A DNA stretch of 64,000 nucleotides from UBA1351 sp964627665. Lineage in GTDB: Bacteria > Bacillota > Clostridia > Lachnospirales > Vallitaleaceae. Positions 8,732 to 16,749 of this stretch are shown here, one piece after another. How positions within the stretch are numbered: the first letter of the stretch is position 1; the number at the start of each line of letters is the position of its first letter. The notes under the pieces are model-generated. The model saw nothing but the letters and a program-made list of their open reading frames with translations. It was not told where the DNA came from and searched no databases. Position numbers and translations under genes: made by a program. The stretch is taken from assembly GCA_964627665.1 (NCBI GenBank), contig CAZVKG010000011.1, positions 9,303-73,302 on the forward strand. The letters run 5' to 3'.

Positions 8732-9883
8732 ATGAAAATAAATTGGAATCGTAAATATAATACCGTCGCCGTTTATGTTATTCTTGTTTTCCTGATTTGT
8801 TATGGTATATATAAACTGACCAACAGTTGGGACCAGACAAACACTGTATTTAAGGTTGTTCTAAAAACATTATCCCCATTTATCTATGCATTAACCATTG
8901 CTTATTTTTTAAATCCACTTGTTCAACGTATTGAATTTACTTTTTTCAAAAAGCTACAAAACGAAAAGCTCAAGCGAAGTCTTTCAATACTTACTGCCTA
9001 TGTGTTAGTTATCAGTTCCATTGTCATCTTACTTTCATTTATCATGCCACAACTTATTGATAGCGTTCAAGAAATTGCAAGGCTCCCGGGCATCTATCTC
9101 CCCATCATTGATGAGTTTTTAAGTCAGGACACGTTACCGATTTTTGATTCCGAGTACTATATTGATATGACCTTTATTAACCGTTACTTTAATGATAACA
9201 TCAAAGAAACCGTTGATTCACTTACAAATATGGTACAAAATTTTGCACCAAAAATATTAACCTATCTATCAAGATTCGCCTCTGCATTAATGAATATACT
9301 TCTTGGATTCATCATAGCTATTTATTTACTACTCACCAAGGAAGTTGGCTTACGAACGGCTCGAAAAGTTATCCTCGCAATTTTACCATCAAAACATGCC
9401 ATTAACCTAATCAACCTTGGAAAAGAAAGTAATCAGATTTTTATTAACTTTATCATAGGCAAACTGTTGGATTCATTAATCATCGGATTTCTTGCCTTTA
9501 TCGTCTTACTGATTTTTAGATTCCCTTATGCACTTCTTTTAAGTGTAATTATTGGTGTAACAAATATTATCCCTTATTTTGGTCCCTTTATCGGCGGGAT
9601 TATCGGATTTGCCTTGTTACTCTTTATTAATCCGGTTCAAGCACTTTGGTTTATGGTCTTTATTCTTATCTTGCAACAATTTGACGGCAATATTTTAGGA
9701 CCAAAAATTCTTGGTGATTCTACAGGATTATCTCCTTTTTGGGTCATTTTCTCTATTATAATCTTCGGTAAATTTTTCGGTTTTGTCGGAATGTTTGTTG
9801 GTGTTCCCATTGTTGCTGTTCTAAAAAATATTATTACACGTCAAATTGATCGTTTGTATAATCATCGAATGAAAACCCTTTAA
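8732..9883 (+). CDS. AI-2E family (UPF0118) membrane transporter
   Basis: A 383-residue polytopic membrane protein of the AI-2E/PerM/YdiK family. Paired hydrophobic segments occur at about 15-60 and 80-110, a larger soluble loop at about 110-190, and a C-terminal bundle with the typical GVTNIIPYFGPFIGGIIGF and DGNILGPKILGDSTGLSPFW signatures. Members have been linked to autoinducer export, Na+/H+ antiport or other exchange; the substrate here cannot be told. AAAGGG lies before the ATG. It is monocistronic and convergent with the next gene. Confidence 0.9.
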   Translation: MKINWNRKYNTVAVYVILVFLICYGIYKLTNSWDQTNTVFKVVLKTLSPFIYALTIAYFLNPLVQRIEFTFFKKLQNEKLKRSLSILTAYVLVISSIVILLSFIMPQLIDSVQEIARLPGIYLPIIDEFLSQDTLPIFDSEYYIDMTFINRYFNDNIKETVDSLTNMVQNFAPKILTYLSRFASALMNILLGFIIAIYLLLTKEVGLRTARKVILAILPSKHAINLINLGKESNQIFINFIIGKLLDSLIIGFLAFIVLLIFRFPYALLLSVIIGVTNIIPYFGPFIGGIIGFALLLFINPVQALWFMVFILILQQFDGNILGPKILGDSTGLSPFWVIFSIIIFGKFFGFVGMFVGVPIVAVLKNIITRQIDRLYNHRMKTL

Positions 9884-9892
9884 AATAATTAA

Positions 9893-9953
9893 AAACAGAC
9901 TTATTCACAATGAATTTTCTGAAAAATCAAGAAAATTGTGGATAAGTCTGTTT
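9893..9953 (-). terminator. Intrinsic terminator containing two DnaA-box-like sequences
   Basis: An inverted repeat of about 20 bases per arm (9893-9918 with 9931-9953, two small mismatches) lies between convergent genes. On the minus strand it is followed by TTTTTAATTATTTT, so it should end the C39-lipoprotein transcript; on the plus strand the T-run is short. Each arm contains a match to the DnaA box TTATNCACA (9901-9909 plus; 9937-9945 minus). Confidence 0.75.
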
Positions 9954-10005
9954 ACTGTGTGGATTACTTGTACGATTTTTGAACATTTTAGTCCATTTTC
10001 GATTT

Positions 10006-12648
10006 TTAATCCACAACAATCATTGCTTGATTTCCCATCGATTCCCAGCCACTTCGAAATGCATCTTTCGGTTTACTATCAATTCTACCTGTGGAAGGGT
10101 CACTATAATACACGCTCGTCTGGTCAAATCCCATGACAACGACACTGTGTTCTTGATAGGTCACTTCCATAAAGCCTGACGGTGTCTTCCAAACTTCTTT
10201 ACTGTGATCTTGCACTTCTTGGTAACGATTTGGCGTTATAATAAGTACCGGTTTACCATTTGCCACAAGAGACAAGAGTTGTTCAAAACTTATACCACTG
10301 ATATTTTTCGCTCTATTTGATACATACTTTTCTGCCAATTCTTGCACCGGTTTTATATATACACCAAGTCCCGGTTGTGATACGTCAGCCATACTTCCCG
10401 AAAATTCCAAGTGCATATCCGAAAAATGAACAAATCCATTTTTGATTTCATATGGATCTCTAGAGACTTTCAACTGCTCGGCTAGGGTCATCTTCGATGG
10501 TGCATCGTCCATATAATTATCTAACAAAATACTAAGGGCTGTCACTTCACATCCTCTTGGTAATTCGGGGCGCTGGGGGATTGTAATGATTTGATCTAAA
10601 TAGACTTGTTCTCTTAAATCATTATTACTAAATATTTCCGTCAAATTTCCCGAATTATTTTGAACATTGTACTTCCAATGATAAATTGTATATGCTTTTT
10701 TGTTCTGTCCTTGAACGAATGCATCCACTAAATCGATAGCATAATACTTTGTCTGTTTTAAATGATCAAAAAGAATATAAACGTCTAACGGCGGCCTCTC
10801 CCTAAACTCAAAATGAAGATTATTTTTATAGCTTGTTGAAACCCCCACTGCATGATAGACCGCATTACCACTTATTGGGGAACTTGCAATAACTGACTCT
10901 TGCAATACCTGCTTAGGCTCTTTTCCCGGAAGGTCTAAGTATATAGCCTCTTCAACATCCGCGAAATGTACACGAGAGTTTTTATAGTTGTTGGACCGAA
11001 CAACATTCATGGTCATTAAGTCAAATTTATATTTATTTTCTGTATCATCAAAGTATATACTGCTAAAATAGTATCCTTCTCCATAATCTCCGGCTCGGTA
11101 AGTTTCCATAAGGTCTCCGCGTTGATTGTATTGTTTAACGATATGATATGGGAAAATGACATTTCCGTTTAAATATTCATATGTGTTGTCAATGCTATAT
11201 TCACCGACAAAAACCTGTCCATCAATTTCTTTTATCAAATGTTTATACGTTCCAAGTTCAAATAAATTCGTATATCTTAATTGACTTCCGGTTAAGTCAA
11301 CCATATATGTGTTATTTACATATTTATCCCGTGGATCATCCAAGTAAATCAACCCTGCATCTCCATTTAAACGCCCTTTAATAAATGTTTCCATATATGA
11401 AAAGTTTTGATTATTAAAATCCAGTTGATACAAGGACTGTTCATGAAGAATAAATAGAATTCGTTCGGATACATTATAATAAAACATTTCTTTCAGATTT
11501 TTTTTAATATTGAGATAATAGTCCGGATTTTCAATCATACCTAGGGAATTTAATACAGGTTGCTCATTCATATGATAACTATAAAAGGCAATCCCATTTT
11601 TACCATAATTCGGACTTTCATCTTGAAAATAGCCATATACTGAAAAATACACCTCGCCTAGATTGGAAACCTCTAATATATGTATTCCATGCTCTAGACT
11701 TTCATCATAGAGATAATCACTGTTAAGTCGGTCCAAACGATATATTTCATACATCATTTCATCTTCAGTATCGTATAAATAGGCCTCTTTGGTATCATAA
11801 ATCACTTGAAAACGCTCATTGGGACTTATCTTAACTACACGATTTTCTCGGACTCCAAAATCTCCCAAGTACCAACCTTCATAGTCCTTGGAATAGTAAT
11901 ATCTTTGTTTTTCTTGAGCTATTTCTTCAATGATCTGTATCTCCATCGTTGTATAGTCAATGCTATATTTTTTCCTTATATCCAAATATTCAAATCCTTC
12001 TTCAACTCGTTTCGCTCCAATATACTCCACGCCAATATACATCTGATTTTCTTGGTTGGACTCAATCCTTGTACGCATGAGTCCCATAGAAGTAATCCCA
12101 TTTGTGGCGTTGTATTCATCAATAGCCTCTTGCACATATGAAATACCTAGTCGATTCTGGCTATTTTCAACATGCAAAAAAGAAAGATAATAGTGAATTG
12201 AGGTATCATCTCTCTGTGCTTGTATATCCATGTAATAGCTTTCACCTTGAAGCAAATTCATTCCTTGTTCACTCGATATACGATATACTTTTTCTTCGGC
12301 TTGAAGCTGTGTTGAAAAAATCGCTTCATTTTTTTGGTTATAGATAGATACATCAACTGTGTCATATTCCATCCATGTTGATGTATCTTCTCTTGTAAAT
12401 GTAAATGTTATTCCTGAGGGATCCATTTGAATTTTATCTTTTGATAAATTCTCAAAACCCTTCTGGGTTAAATTGCCAAATGTTGGTTGATATAGGCTCT
12501 CAGATTCATATACCCATAATACAGGAATTCGTTCTTCTCCTGCTGATGTAGCGTTCACAATCTGATTGCCTGAATTGCTATTGCTTTGACACCCTGTGAA
12601 AATGATGATAATCAATAGCAATCCAAGTAATGATTTATTTATACGCAT
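10006..12648 (-). CDS. Large lipoprotein with C-terminal C39-like cysteine peptidase domain
   Basis: An 880-residue secreted lipoprotein. The signal ends in IIIIFTGCQSN (lipobox Cys at about 20). Residues about 30-690 are a long beta-rich region with many WYLGDFG/YLYDTED-like strands, which I cannot assign to a family. The last 190 residues are a Peptidase_C39_2 (papain-like) domain: IPQRPELPRGCEVTALS with Cys700, EHSVVVMGFD with His834 and YYSDPSTG with Asp850 make a complete-looking triad. The role may be cleavage of a surface or secreted peptide; this is inferred. AAGGAGATTTTGCT precedes the ATG. No partner peptide gene is evident. It is downstream of the ABC exporter operon with no clear terminator between, so readthrough is possible. 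Confidence 0.85.
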   Translation of the reverse strand: MRINKSLLGLLLIIIIFTGCQSNSNSGNQIVNATSAGEERIPVLWVYESESLYQPTFGNLTQKGFENLSKDKIQMDPSGITFTFTREDTSTWMEYDTVDVSIYNQKNEAIFSTQLQAEEKVYRISSEQGMNLLQGESYYMDIQAQRDDTSIHYYLSFLHVENSQNRLGISYVQEAIDEYNATNGITSMGLMRTRIESNQENQMYIGVEYIGAKRVEEGFEYLDIRKKYSIDYTTMEIQIIEEIAQEKQRYYYSKDYEGWYLGDFGVRENRVVKISPNERFQVIYDTKEAYLYDTEDEMMYEIYRLDRLNSDYLYDESLEHGIHILEVSNLGEVYFSVYGYFQDESPNYGKNGIAFYSYHMNEQPVLNSLGMIENPDYYLNIKKNLKEMFYYNVSERILFILHEQSLYQLDFNNQNFSYMETFIKGRLNGDAGLIYLDDPRDKYVNNTYMVDLTGSQLRYTNLFELGTYKHLIKEIDGQVFVGEYSIDNTYEYLNGNVIFPYHIVKQYNQRGDLMETYRAGDYGEGYYFSSIYFDDTENKYKFDLMTMNVVRSNNYKNSRVHFADVEEAIYLDLPGKEPKQVLQESVIASSPISGNAVYHAVGVSTSYKNNLHFEFRERPPLDVYILFDHLKQTKYYAIDLVDAFVQGQNKKAYTIYHWKYNVQNNSGNLTEIFSNNDLREQVYLDQIITIPQRPELPRGCEVTALSILLDNYMDDAPSKMTLAEQLKVSRDPYEIKNGFVHFSDMHLEFSGSMADVSQPGLGVYIKPVQELAEKYVSNRAKNISGISFEQLLSLVANGKPVLIITPNRYQEVQDHSKEVWKTPSGFMEVTYQEHSVVVMGFDQTSVYYSDPSTGRIDSKPKDAFRSGWESMGNQAMIVVD

Positions 12649-12733
12649 AGCAAAATCTCCTTAAATAAAGCATAGTACTTTATATATCGACCACTTTTTC
12701 TAAAAACTTAAAATAAAAACTCTTAAATCACGC

Positions 12734-12871
12734 TTATTTGATCCGTTTAAATAAATGATGTTTTTTCTTACGCGATTCTTTTTTGTTGACTTGACTCCAA
12801 AAATAATCTGAATTGATGTTTTCATTACGACAATACTGGTTAATTTGGTGATACTCTCTAATTCGATCCAT
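12734..12871 (-). CDS. Small basic protein, unknown
   Basis: A 45-codon frame starts 16 bases after the stop of the second ABC exporter gene, with GGGAG 8 bases before its ATG. The product is hydrophilic and ends in a lysine/histidine/arginine-rich tail (SRKKKHHLFKRIK). I do not recognise it. The position and ribosome site argue for translation as the last gene of the exporter operon; the short length and lack of a known family argue for caution. A longer overlapping frame (12700-12924) lacks a ribosome site and is judged a shadow. Confidence 0.45.
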   Translation of the reverse strand: MDRIREYHQINQYCRNENINSDYFWSQVNKKESRKKKHHLFKRIK

Positions 12872-12886
12872 ACTTTTTTCTCCCTT

Positions 12887-14665
12887 TTACGCAAAGGCAC
12901 TAAACTGTGCCATATACAAATCATAATAGTGTCCTTTTTCTTTTAATAAATGTTCATGACTTCCTGATTCCGTGATTCCTTGTTCGTTAATCACGAAAAT
13001 TCGGTCCGCCTTTTGAATCGTTGATAAACGGTGGGCGATAACAAATGACGTTCTACCTTCTAATAAGGATTCAATGCCCTTTTGCACGAGCCGCTCTGTC
13101 GTTGTATCAATACTTGATGTCGCTTCATCAAGAATAAGAATTCCCGGCTTGGCGATCATCGTTCGAGCAAAGGCTATGAGCTGCCGCTGACCAACCGATA
13201 ATTGCGATCCTTTTTCATTAATTACAGTATCATACCCATCTTCAAGTTTCATAATAAATTCATGGGCATGAACCGCTTTTGCTGCTTCAACAACTTCATC
13301 ATCTGATGCATCTAATTTTCCGTAACGAATGTTTTCCCGAATCGTTCCCGAAAACAAAAATGTGTCCTGTGTCATAATGCCCATCTGGCTTCGAAGGCTT
13401 TCAATGGTTACTTTCTTGACGTCATATCCATCCACAAGAATCTTTCCGCCTTCAATGTCATAAAAACGACAAATCAAGTTGACAATCGTTGATTTTCCAC
13501 CGCCTGTCGGTCCGACTAAGGCTATCGTCTCGCCCTCTCTAACGTGAAAAGATAAGTCTTTTAGAACAGGCAAATCATCATCATAGGCAAATGTTACATG
13601 TTCAAAGCGAACATCCCCTTGGATTGTCGGCAACCAACATGCATTCTCTTCATCCACTAAGTCCGGTTCAATATCTAAAATCTCAAATATACGTTCCGCT
13701 CCCGCAATATTGGTAATCAACTGATTATAAAAATTACTTAAATTCATAATCGGATTCCAGAACATCGATATATATGAAATAAACGCTACAAGAAGTCCTA
13801 CGGTAATCTCTCCTGTATCTAATAGACTTACGCCTAAATAGAAGACTAAGACCGTTCCAATCCCCCAACTCATCTCAACCATGGGCCAAAACATATCATT
13901 TAACTTCACCGCATGCATAAAGCCGTGCTTGATATCCGCTAGTAGTGTATGGAAGGTTTTGCTAGTCTGTTCTTCTGCTGTAAAACTTTGCACCACACGA
14001 ATCCCGGAAAATGATTCATGGGTAAATGCATTCATATTGGCGTTTTTCTTACGCATGGCTTGCCAACGCCGATGTGCTCTCACTTCAACAAACCACATTC
14101 CTAAAATCAAAAAGGGGAGTAATGTTAAAGCTGTCAAGGCCAATCGTGCATGAAGTGCTAACATGATAATAAAGACAACAATGACACTTGCAAAGTCCGG
14201 CAATAGGGTAATGACACTGTTATTCAAAACATCCTTTAAGGAATCCACATCACCGATAACACGGGCCAGTATTTTTCCGACCGGCCGATGATCAAAAAAG
14301 TTAAAAGACAATTTTTGAATGTGCTCATAGAGCTCTTGTCGAATTTCCATGAGTACTTTATTCGAGACACGCCCCATGATTTGCGTTCTTTTTCGAATAC
14401 AAAATGCTGCCATGAGATTAAGAACGACTGCAAGTGCTGCAATGTATAAAAGTCCTCTAAAGTTTTTGGCTACAATGTAATCATCTATGGAGATTTTTAT
14501 TAGCAAGGGATTGACCGCCGTTACACCTAAGATAATCAACATAAGTCCCAATACGCTTAGAATCTCTTTTTTATATCCACGCATATATGAAAACAAGCGT
14601 TTTACTGTAACCACTTTTAGTACGTGTTTTGTTTCTTCATCTTCTTTAAAATTATTAATTGGCAT
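12887..14665 (-). CDS. ABC exporter, catalytically complete subunit of a heterodimer
   Basis: A 592-residue fused exporter half: six membrane helices (about 30-310), then an ATPase with Walker A GPTGGGKST, Walker B ILILDEATSS with the catalytic Glu, and the H-loop VIAHRLS. The signature loop is LSVGQ instead of LSGGQ. The partner has the reverse pattern, so the one full ATP site should use this protein's Walker motifs and the partner's LSGGQ. This is the usual arrangement of heterodimeric multidrug exporters such as BmrCD or TM287/288. The ATG at 14665 is chosen for its GGAGAGG site; it overlaps the upstream gene's end by 11 bases. Substrates are probably drugs or lipophilic toxins. Confidence 0.93.
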   Translation of the reverse strand: MPINNFKEDEETKHVLKVVTVKRLFSYMRGYKKEILSVLGLMLIILGVTAVNPLLIKISIDDYIVAKNFRGLLYIAALAVVLNLMAAFCIRKRTQIMGRVSNKVLMEIRQELYEHIQKLSFNFFDHRPVGKILARVIGDVDSLKDVLNNSVITLLPDFASVIVVFIIMLALHARLALTALTLLPFLILGMWFVEVRAHRRWQAMRKKNANMNAFTHESFSGIRVVQSFTAEEQTSKTFHTLLADIKHGFMHAVKLNDMFWPMVEMSWGIGTVLVFYLGVSLLDTGEITVGLLVAFISYISMFWNPIMNLSNFYNQLITNIAGAERIFEILDIEPDLVDEENACWLPTIQGDVRFEHVTFAYDDDLPVLKDLSFHVREGETIALVGPTGGGKSTIVNLICRFYDIEGGKILVDGYDVKKVTIESLRSQMGIMTQDTFLFSGTIRENIRYGKLDASDDEVVEAAKAVHAHEFIMKLEDGYDTVINEKGSQLSVGQRQLIAFARTMIAKPGILILDEATSSIDTTTERLVQKGIESLLEGRTSFVIAHRLSTIQKADRIFVINEQGITESGSHEHLLKEKGHYYDLYMAQFSAFA

Positions 14666-16382
14666 AAGCCACCTCTCCTTCATATTGTTCCATAAAGGTG
14701 TCATGATAGCGTCCCTGTAATTCTAGTAACTCATGGTGGGTTCCACGCTCGACAACAATTCCTTCTTCAAGAACAAGTATTTCATCTGCTTCTTTAACCG
14801 CTGAGATCCGATGTGCTACAATGATTTTTGTACGGTTTGTCAGCTGTTTTATCTCTTTTTGTATGCGCAGTTCTGTTTCCATGTCTAATGCTGACGTACT
14901 ATCGTCAAACACAAGTATTTCCGCATCTTTTGCCAGAGCCCGTGCAATGGAAATTCGCTGCTTCTGACCTCCTGATAAGCCAATGCCACGTTCTCCGATA
15001 ATGGTGCTGTAAGATTCGTCCATTCGCTCGATAAACTCATGAGCTTGAGCGCTTACTGATGATTTGGTCAAAACATCTTCTTGGGTTGTATTTTTGACAC
15101 CAAAAAGAATATTTTCTTCAATGGTATCACTAAACAAAAACACTTCTTGCATCACGACCGAGATATGACTTCTTAAGTTTCTAAGTTCATAATCTTTGAC
15201 ATCGACACCATCAATAAGTACTTGACCTGAGCTAGTATCATAGAAACGTGTCAAAAGGTTAATAATTGAACTTTTCCCGGATCCTGTCGCTCCCATAATT
15301 GCTAATGTCTTATTCGGTTCAACTGCAAAACTGACGTCGTCTAAAACTTTTCTACCATTAAGATCAAGTCCAACATGTTTAAACTCGACCCGTCCCTTGA
15401 TATCTCCTTGTCTCAAGGCATTTGGTTTGTTCTTAATGTCACTTTCACATGCAAACACTGTATCAATCCGTTTTGACGAAGCAATTGCCTCTGCAATGAC
15501 GTTACTTAACCATCCGATATTACGCATGGGCCACATGACCATCTGCGTATATCCTGAAAACATGACGAGGGTACCAATCGTTAAACTTTCTCCGATAACC
15601 AACGATCCTCCAAATGCAATTACGAGAACCGGCAAAATATTGCTGATAAACTCAATTCTTGGATAAAAGATACTCCAAATCTTGGCTTGTTTAAAATTCA
15701 GGTCATAATACCCTTGATTTTTCTTTAAAAACTTATTGATTTCGTATTTTTCTCTTGCAAAGGCTTTCACTAGACGAACACCGGCAATATTTTCCTGTGC
15801 CGTCGAATTCATCTCTGCATTTTGTTCACTAATGCGTTCATATGTCTCACCAATACTGCGTTCTAGTTTAATTGCCAAATAGGCTAGAATGGGCAAGGTG
15901 ATAAATGCAATAATCGATAAGCTAAGGCTAATGCGTATCATCAATATGGTTGCAATCACCAAAGTAATAAATGATTCGAGGACTAACATAACCCCAAAAC
16001 TTGTTGCATGCCAAATCTTATCTGCATCCTCTTTGATTCGCGTCATCAACTCGCCGGTGTTTTTCGAATCAAAAAAGCTGTAACTTAAGCTCTGTATATG
16101 ATCAAAAATCTCTTGGCGAAGTGACGTAATCATACGTACACTTCCAAAGTCAAAAAACATTTCTTTTGCATAGCCCATAACTGCACGCCCGATGGTAATG
16201 ACAATTAAGAGCATACTTAAGTGTTTAAAAACCTCTTTGTCGCCTGCTACAATAACTTCATCAATAATTCGTCCTGTGATAATCGGATTAAACATATCCA
16301 TAAAAATTCCAAATCCCATCGCAAGAACACCGAATCCGTATATCCATTTGTTTTCTTTTAAATACTTTAATAATCGTTTCAT
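14655..16382 (-). CDS. ABC exporter, degenerate-site subunit of a heterodimer
   Basis: A 575-residue fused exporter half: six membrane helices within about 15-300 and a C-terminal ATPase with Walker A GATGSGKSS (364-372), signature LSGGQ, and H-loop IVAHRIS. The residue after Walker B is Asp (ILVFDDSTSALD) where a catalytic Glu is expected, the mark of the degenerate half in heterodimeric exporters. GGGAGG lies 6 to 7 bases before the ATG. It is the first structural gene after a leader with a 25-codon peptide and two terminators, so its expression is probably controlled by attenuation. Confidence 0.93.
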   Translation of the reverse strand: MKRLLKYLKENKWIYGFGVLAMGFGIFMDMFNPIITGRIIDEVIVAGDKEVFKHLSMLLIVITIGRAVMGYAKEMFFDFGSVRMITSLRQEIFDHIQSLSYSFFDSKNTGELMTRIKEDADKIWHATSFGVMLVLESFITLVIATILMIRISLSLSIIAFITLPILAYLAIKLERSIGETYERISEQNAEMNSTAQENIAGVRLVKAFAREKYEINKFLKKNQGYYDLNFKQAKIWSIFYPRIEFISNILPVLVIAFGGSLVIGESLTIGTLVMFSGYTQMVMWPMRNIGWLSNVIAEAIASSKRIDTVFACESDIKNKPNALRQGDIKGRVEFKHVGLDLNGRKVLDDVSFAVEPNKTLAIMGATGSGKSSIINLLTRFYDTSSGQVLIDGVDVKDYELRNLRSHISVVMQEVFLFSDTIEENILFGVKNTTQEDVLTKSSVSAQAHEFIERMDESYSTIIGERGIGLSGGQKQRISIARALAKDAEILVFDDSTSALDMETELRIQKEIKQLTNRTKIIVAHRISAVKEADEILVLEEGIVVERGTHHELLELQGRYHDTFMEQYEGEVAYAN

Positions 16383-16436
16383 CTCTCTACCTCCCTTATG
16401 TCGTTTTCGCTCTTTCTCTATTGCAAAAAAATGTAC

Positions 16437-16465
16437 AAAAAAGCCATGAGCATTTACCCATGGCT
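16437..16465 (-). terminator. Second tandem leader terminator
   Basis: On the minus strand the stem AGCCATG/CATGGCT with a 10-base loop is followed by TTTTTT. It nearly copies the terminator 20 bases upstream and lies 55 bases before the exporter start codon. Confidence 0.8.
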
Positions 16466-16477
16466 AAAAAAAGCGTC

Positions 16478-16506
16478 AAAAAAGCCATGGTCTTATACCC
16501 ATGGCT
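16478..16506 (-). terminator. First tandem leader terminator
   Basis: On the minus strand the stem AGCCATGG/CCATGGCT with an 8-base loop is followed by TTTTTT. It lies 75 bases after the leader peptide stop codon and before the exporter genes, so it could either end topB readthrough or attenuate the exporter. Confidence 0.82.
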
Positions 16507-16544
16507 CAATATACATTCTTATGCTGTTGTGCTTATGTTTTATT

Positions 16545-16570
16545 CATATGTTCTTATCAATGAACACATG
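16545..16570 (-). promoter_or_regulatory. Leader hairpin between the peptide stop and the terminators
   Basis: On the minus strand CATGTGTTC and GAACATATG can form nine pairs (one G-U) around the loop ATTGATAA. It starts about 11 bases after the leader stop codon, within reach of a ribosome stalled near the end of the peptide. A part in switching the terminators is inferred. Confidence 0.5.
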
Positions 16571-16581
16571 TTAATACACAG

Positions 16582-16659
16582 CTACTTAGAATGACCGTTG
16601 AGGTAGGGTATCGGTTTAATTAAATTATCAACTATTGGATTCATCATTAACTTTTTCAT
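16582..16659 (-). CDS. 25-residue leader peptide of the ABC exporter operon
   Basis: A very short frame of 25 codons (begins MKKLMMNPIVDN, ends YLNGHSK) sits alone in a 350-base leader. It has an almost ideal ribosome site (AAAAGGAGGT, then 6 bases and ATG), which is hard to explain by chance. It follows a strong promoter and precedes a hairpin, two near-identical terminators and a heterodimeric drug exporter. The same order (small leader ORF, terminator, exporter pair) controls bmrCD in Bacillus through BmrB translation when ribosome drugs slow the ribosome. A regulatory rather than structural role is therefore inferred. A secreted peptide substrate of the exporter is a less likely alternative, because there is no leader/core pattern and no modification gene. 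Confidence 0.65.
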   Translation of the reverse strand: MKKLMMNPIVDNLIKPIPYLNGHSK

Positions 16660-16720
16660 TTGTCCTACCTCCTTTTCTAAATAGTACACCTAAGGTGCCT
16701 TGTTTGTTATTTCCTTATAT

Positions 16721-16749
16721 AGAATAGCATCATGTTTAATCCTTGTCAA
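16721..16749 (-). promoter_or_regulatory. Promoter of the leader-exporter operon, inside the end of topB
   Basis: On the minus strand a perfect TTGACA (16744-16749) lies within the last codons of topB, followed by 17 bases and TATTCT (16721-16726). Transcription would start near 16714, about 55 bases before the leader peptide start. Confidence 0.7.

Noticed and set aside
9893..9953. A replication origin, because of the two DnaA-box matches
   Set aside because: Only two boxes occur, both explained by one hairpin, and no dnaA, dnaN, AT-rich unwinding element or box cluster is nearby.
12700..12924. A 74-codon minus-strand ORF
   Set aside because: It overlaps the 3' end of the exporter gene, has no ribosome site and competes with the better supported 45-codon frame at 12734-12871.
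16582..16659. Precursor of a ribosomally made, modified peptide exported by the neighbouring ABC pump
   Set aside because: There is no leader/core pattern, no modification enzyme and no peptidase domain on the exporter; promoter, hairpin and twin terminators fit attenuation better.
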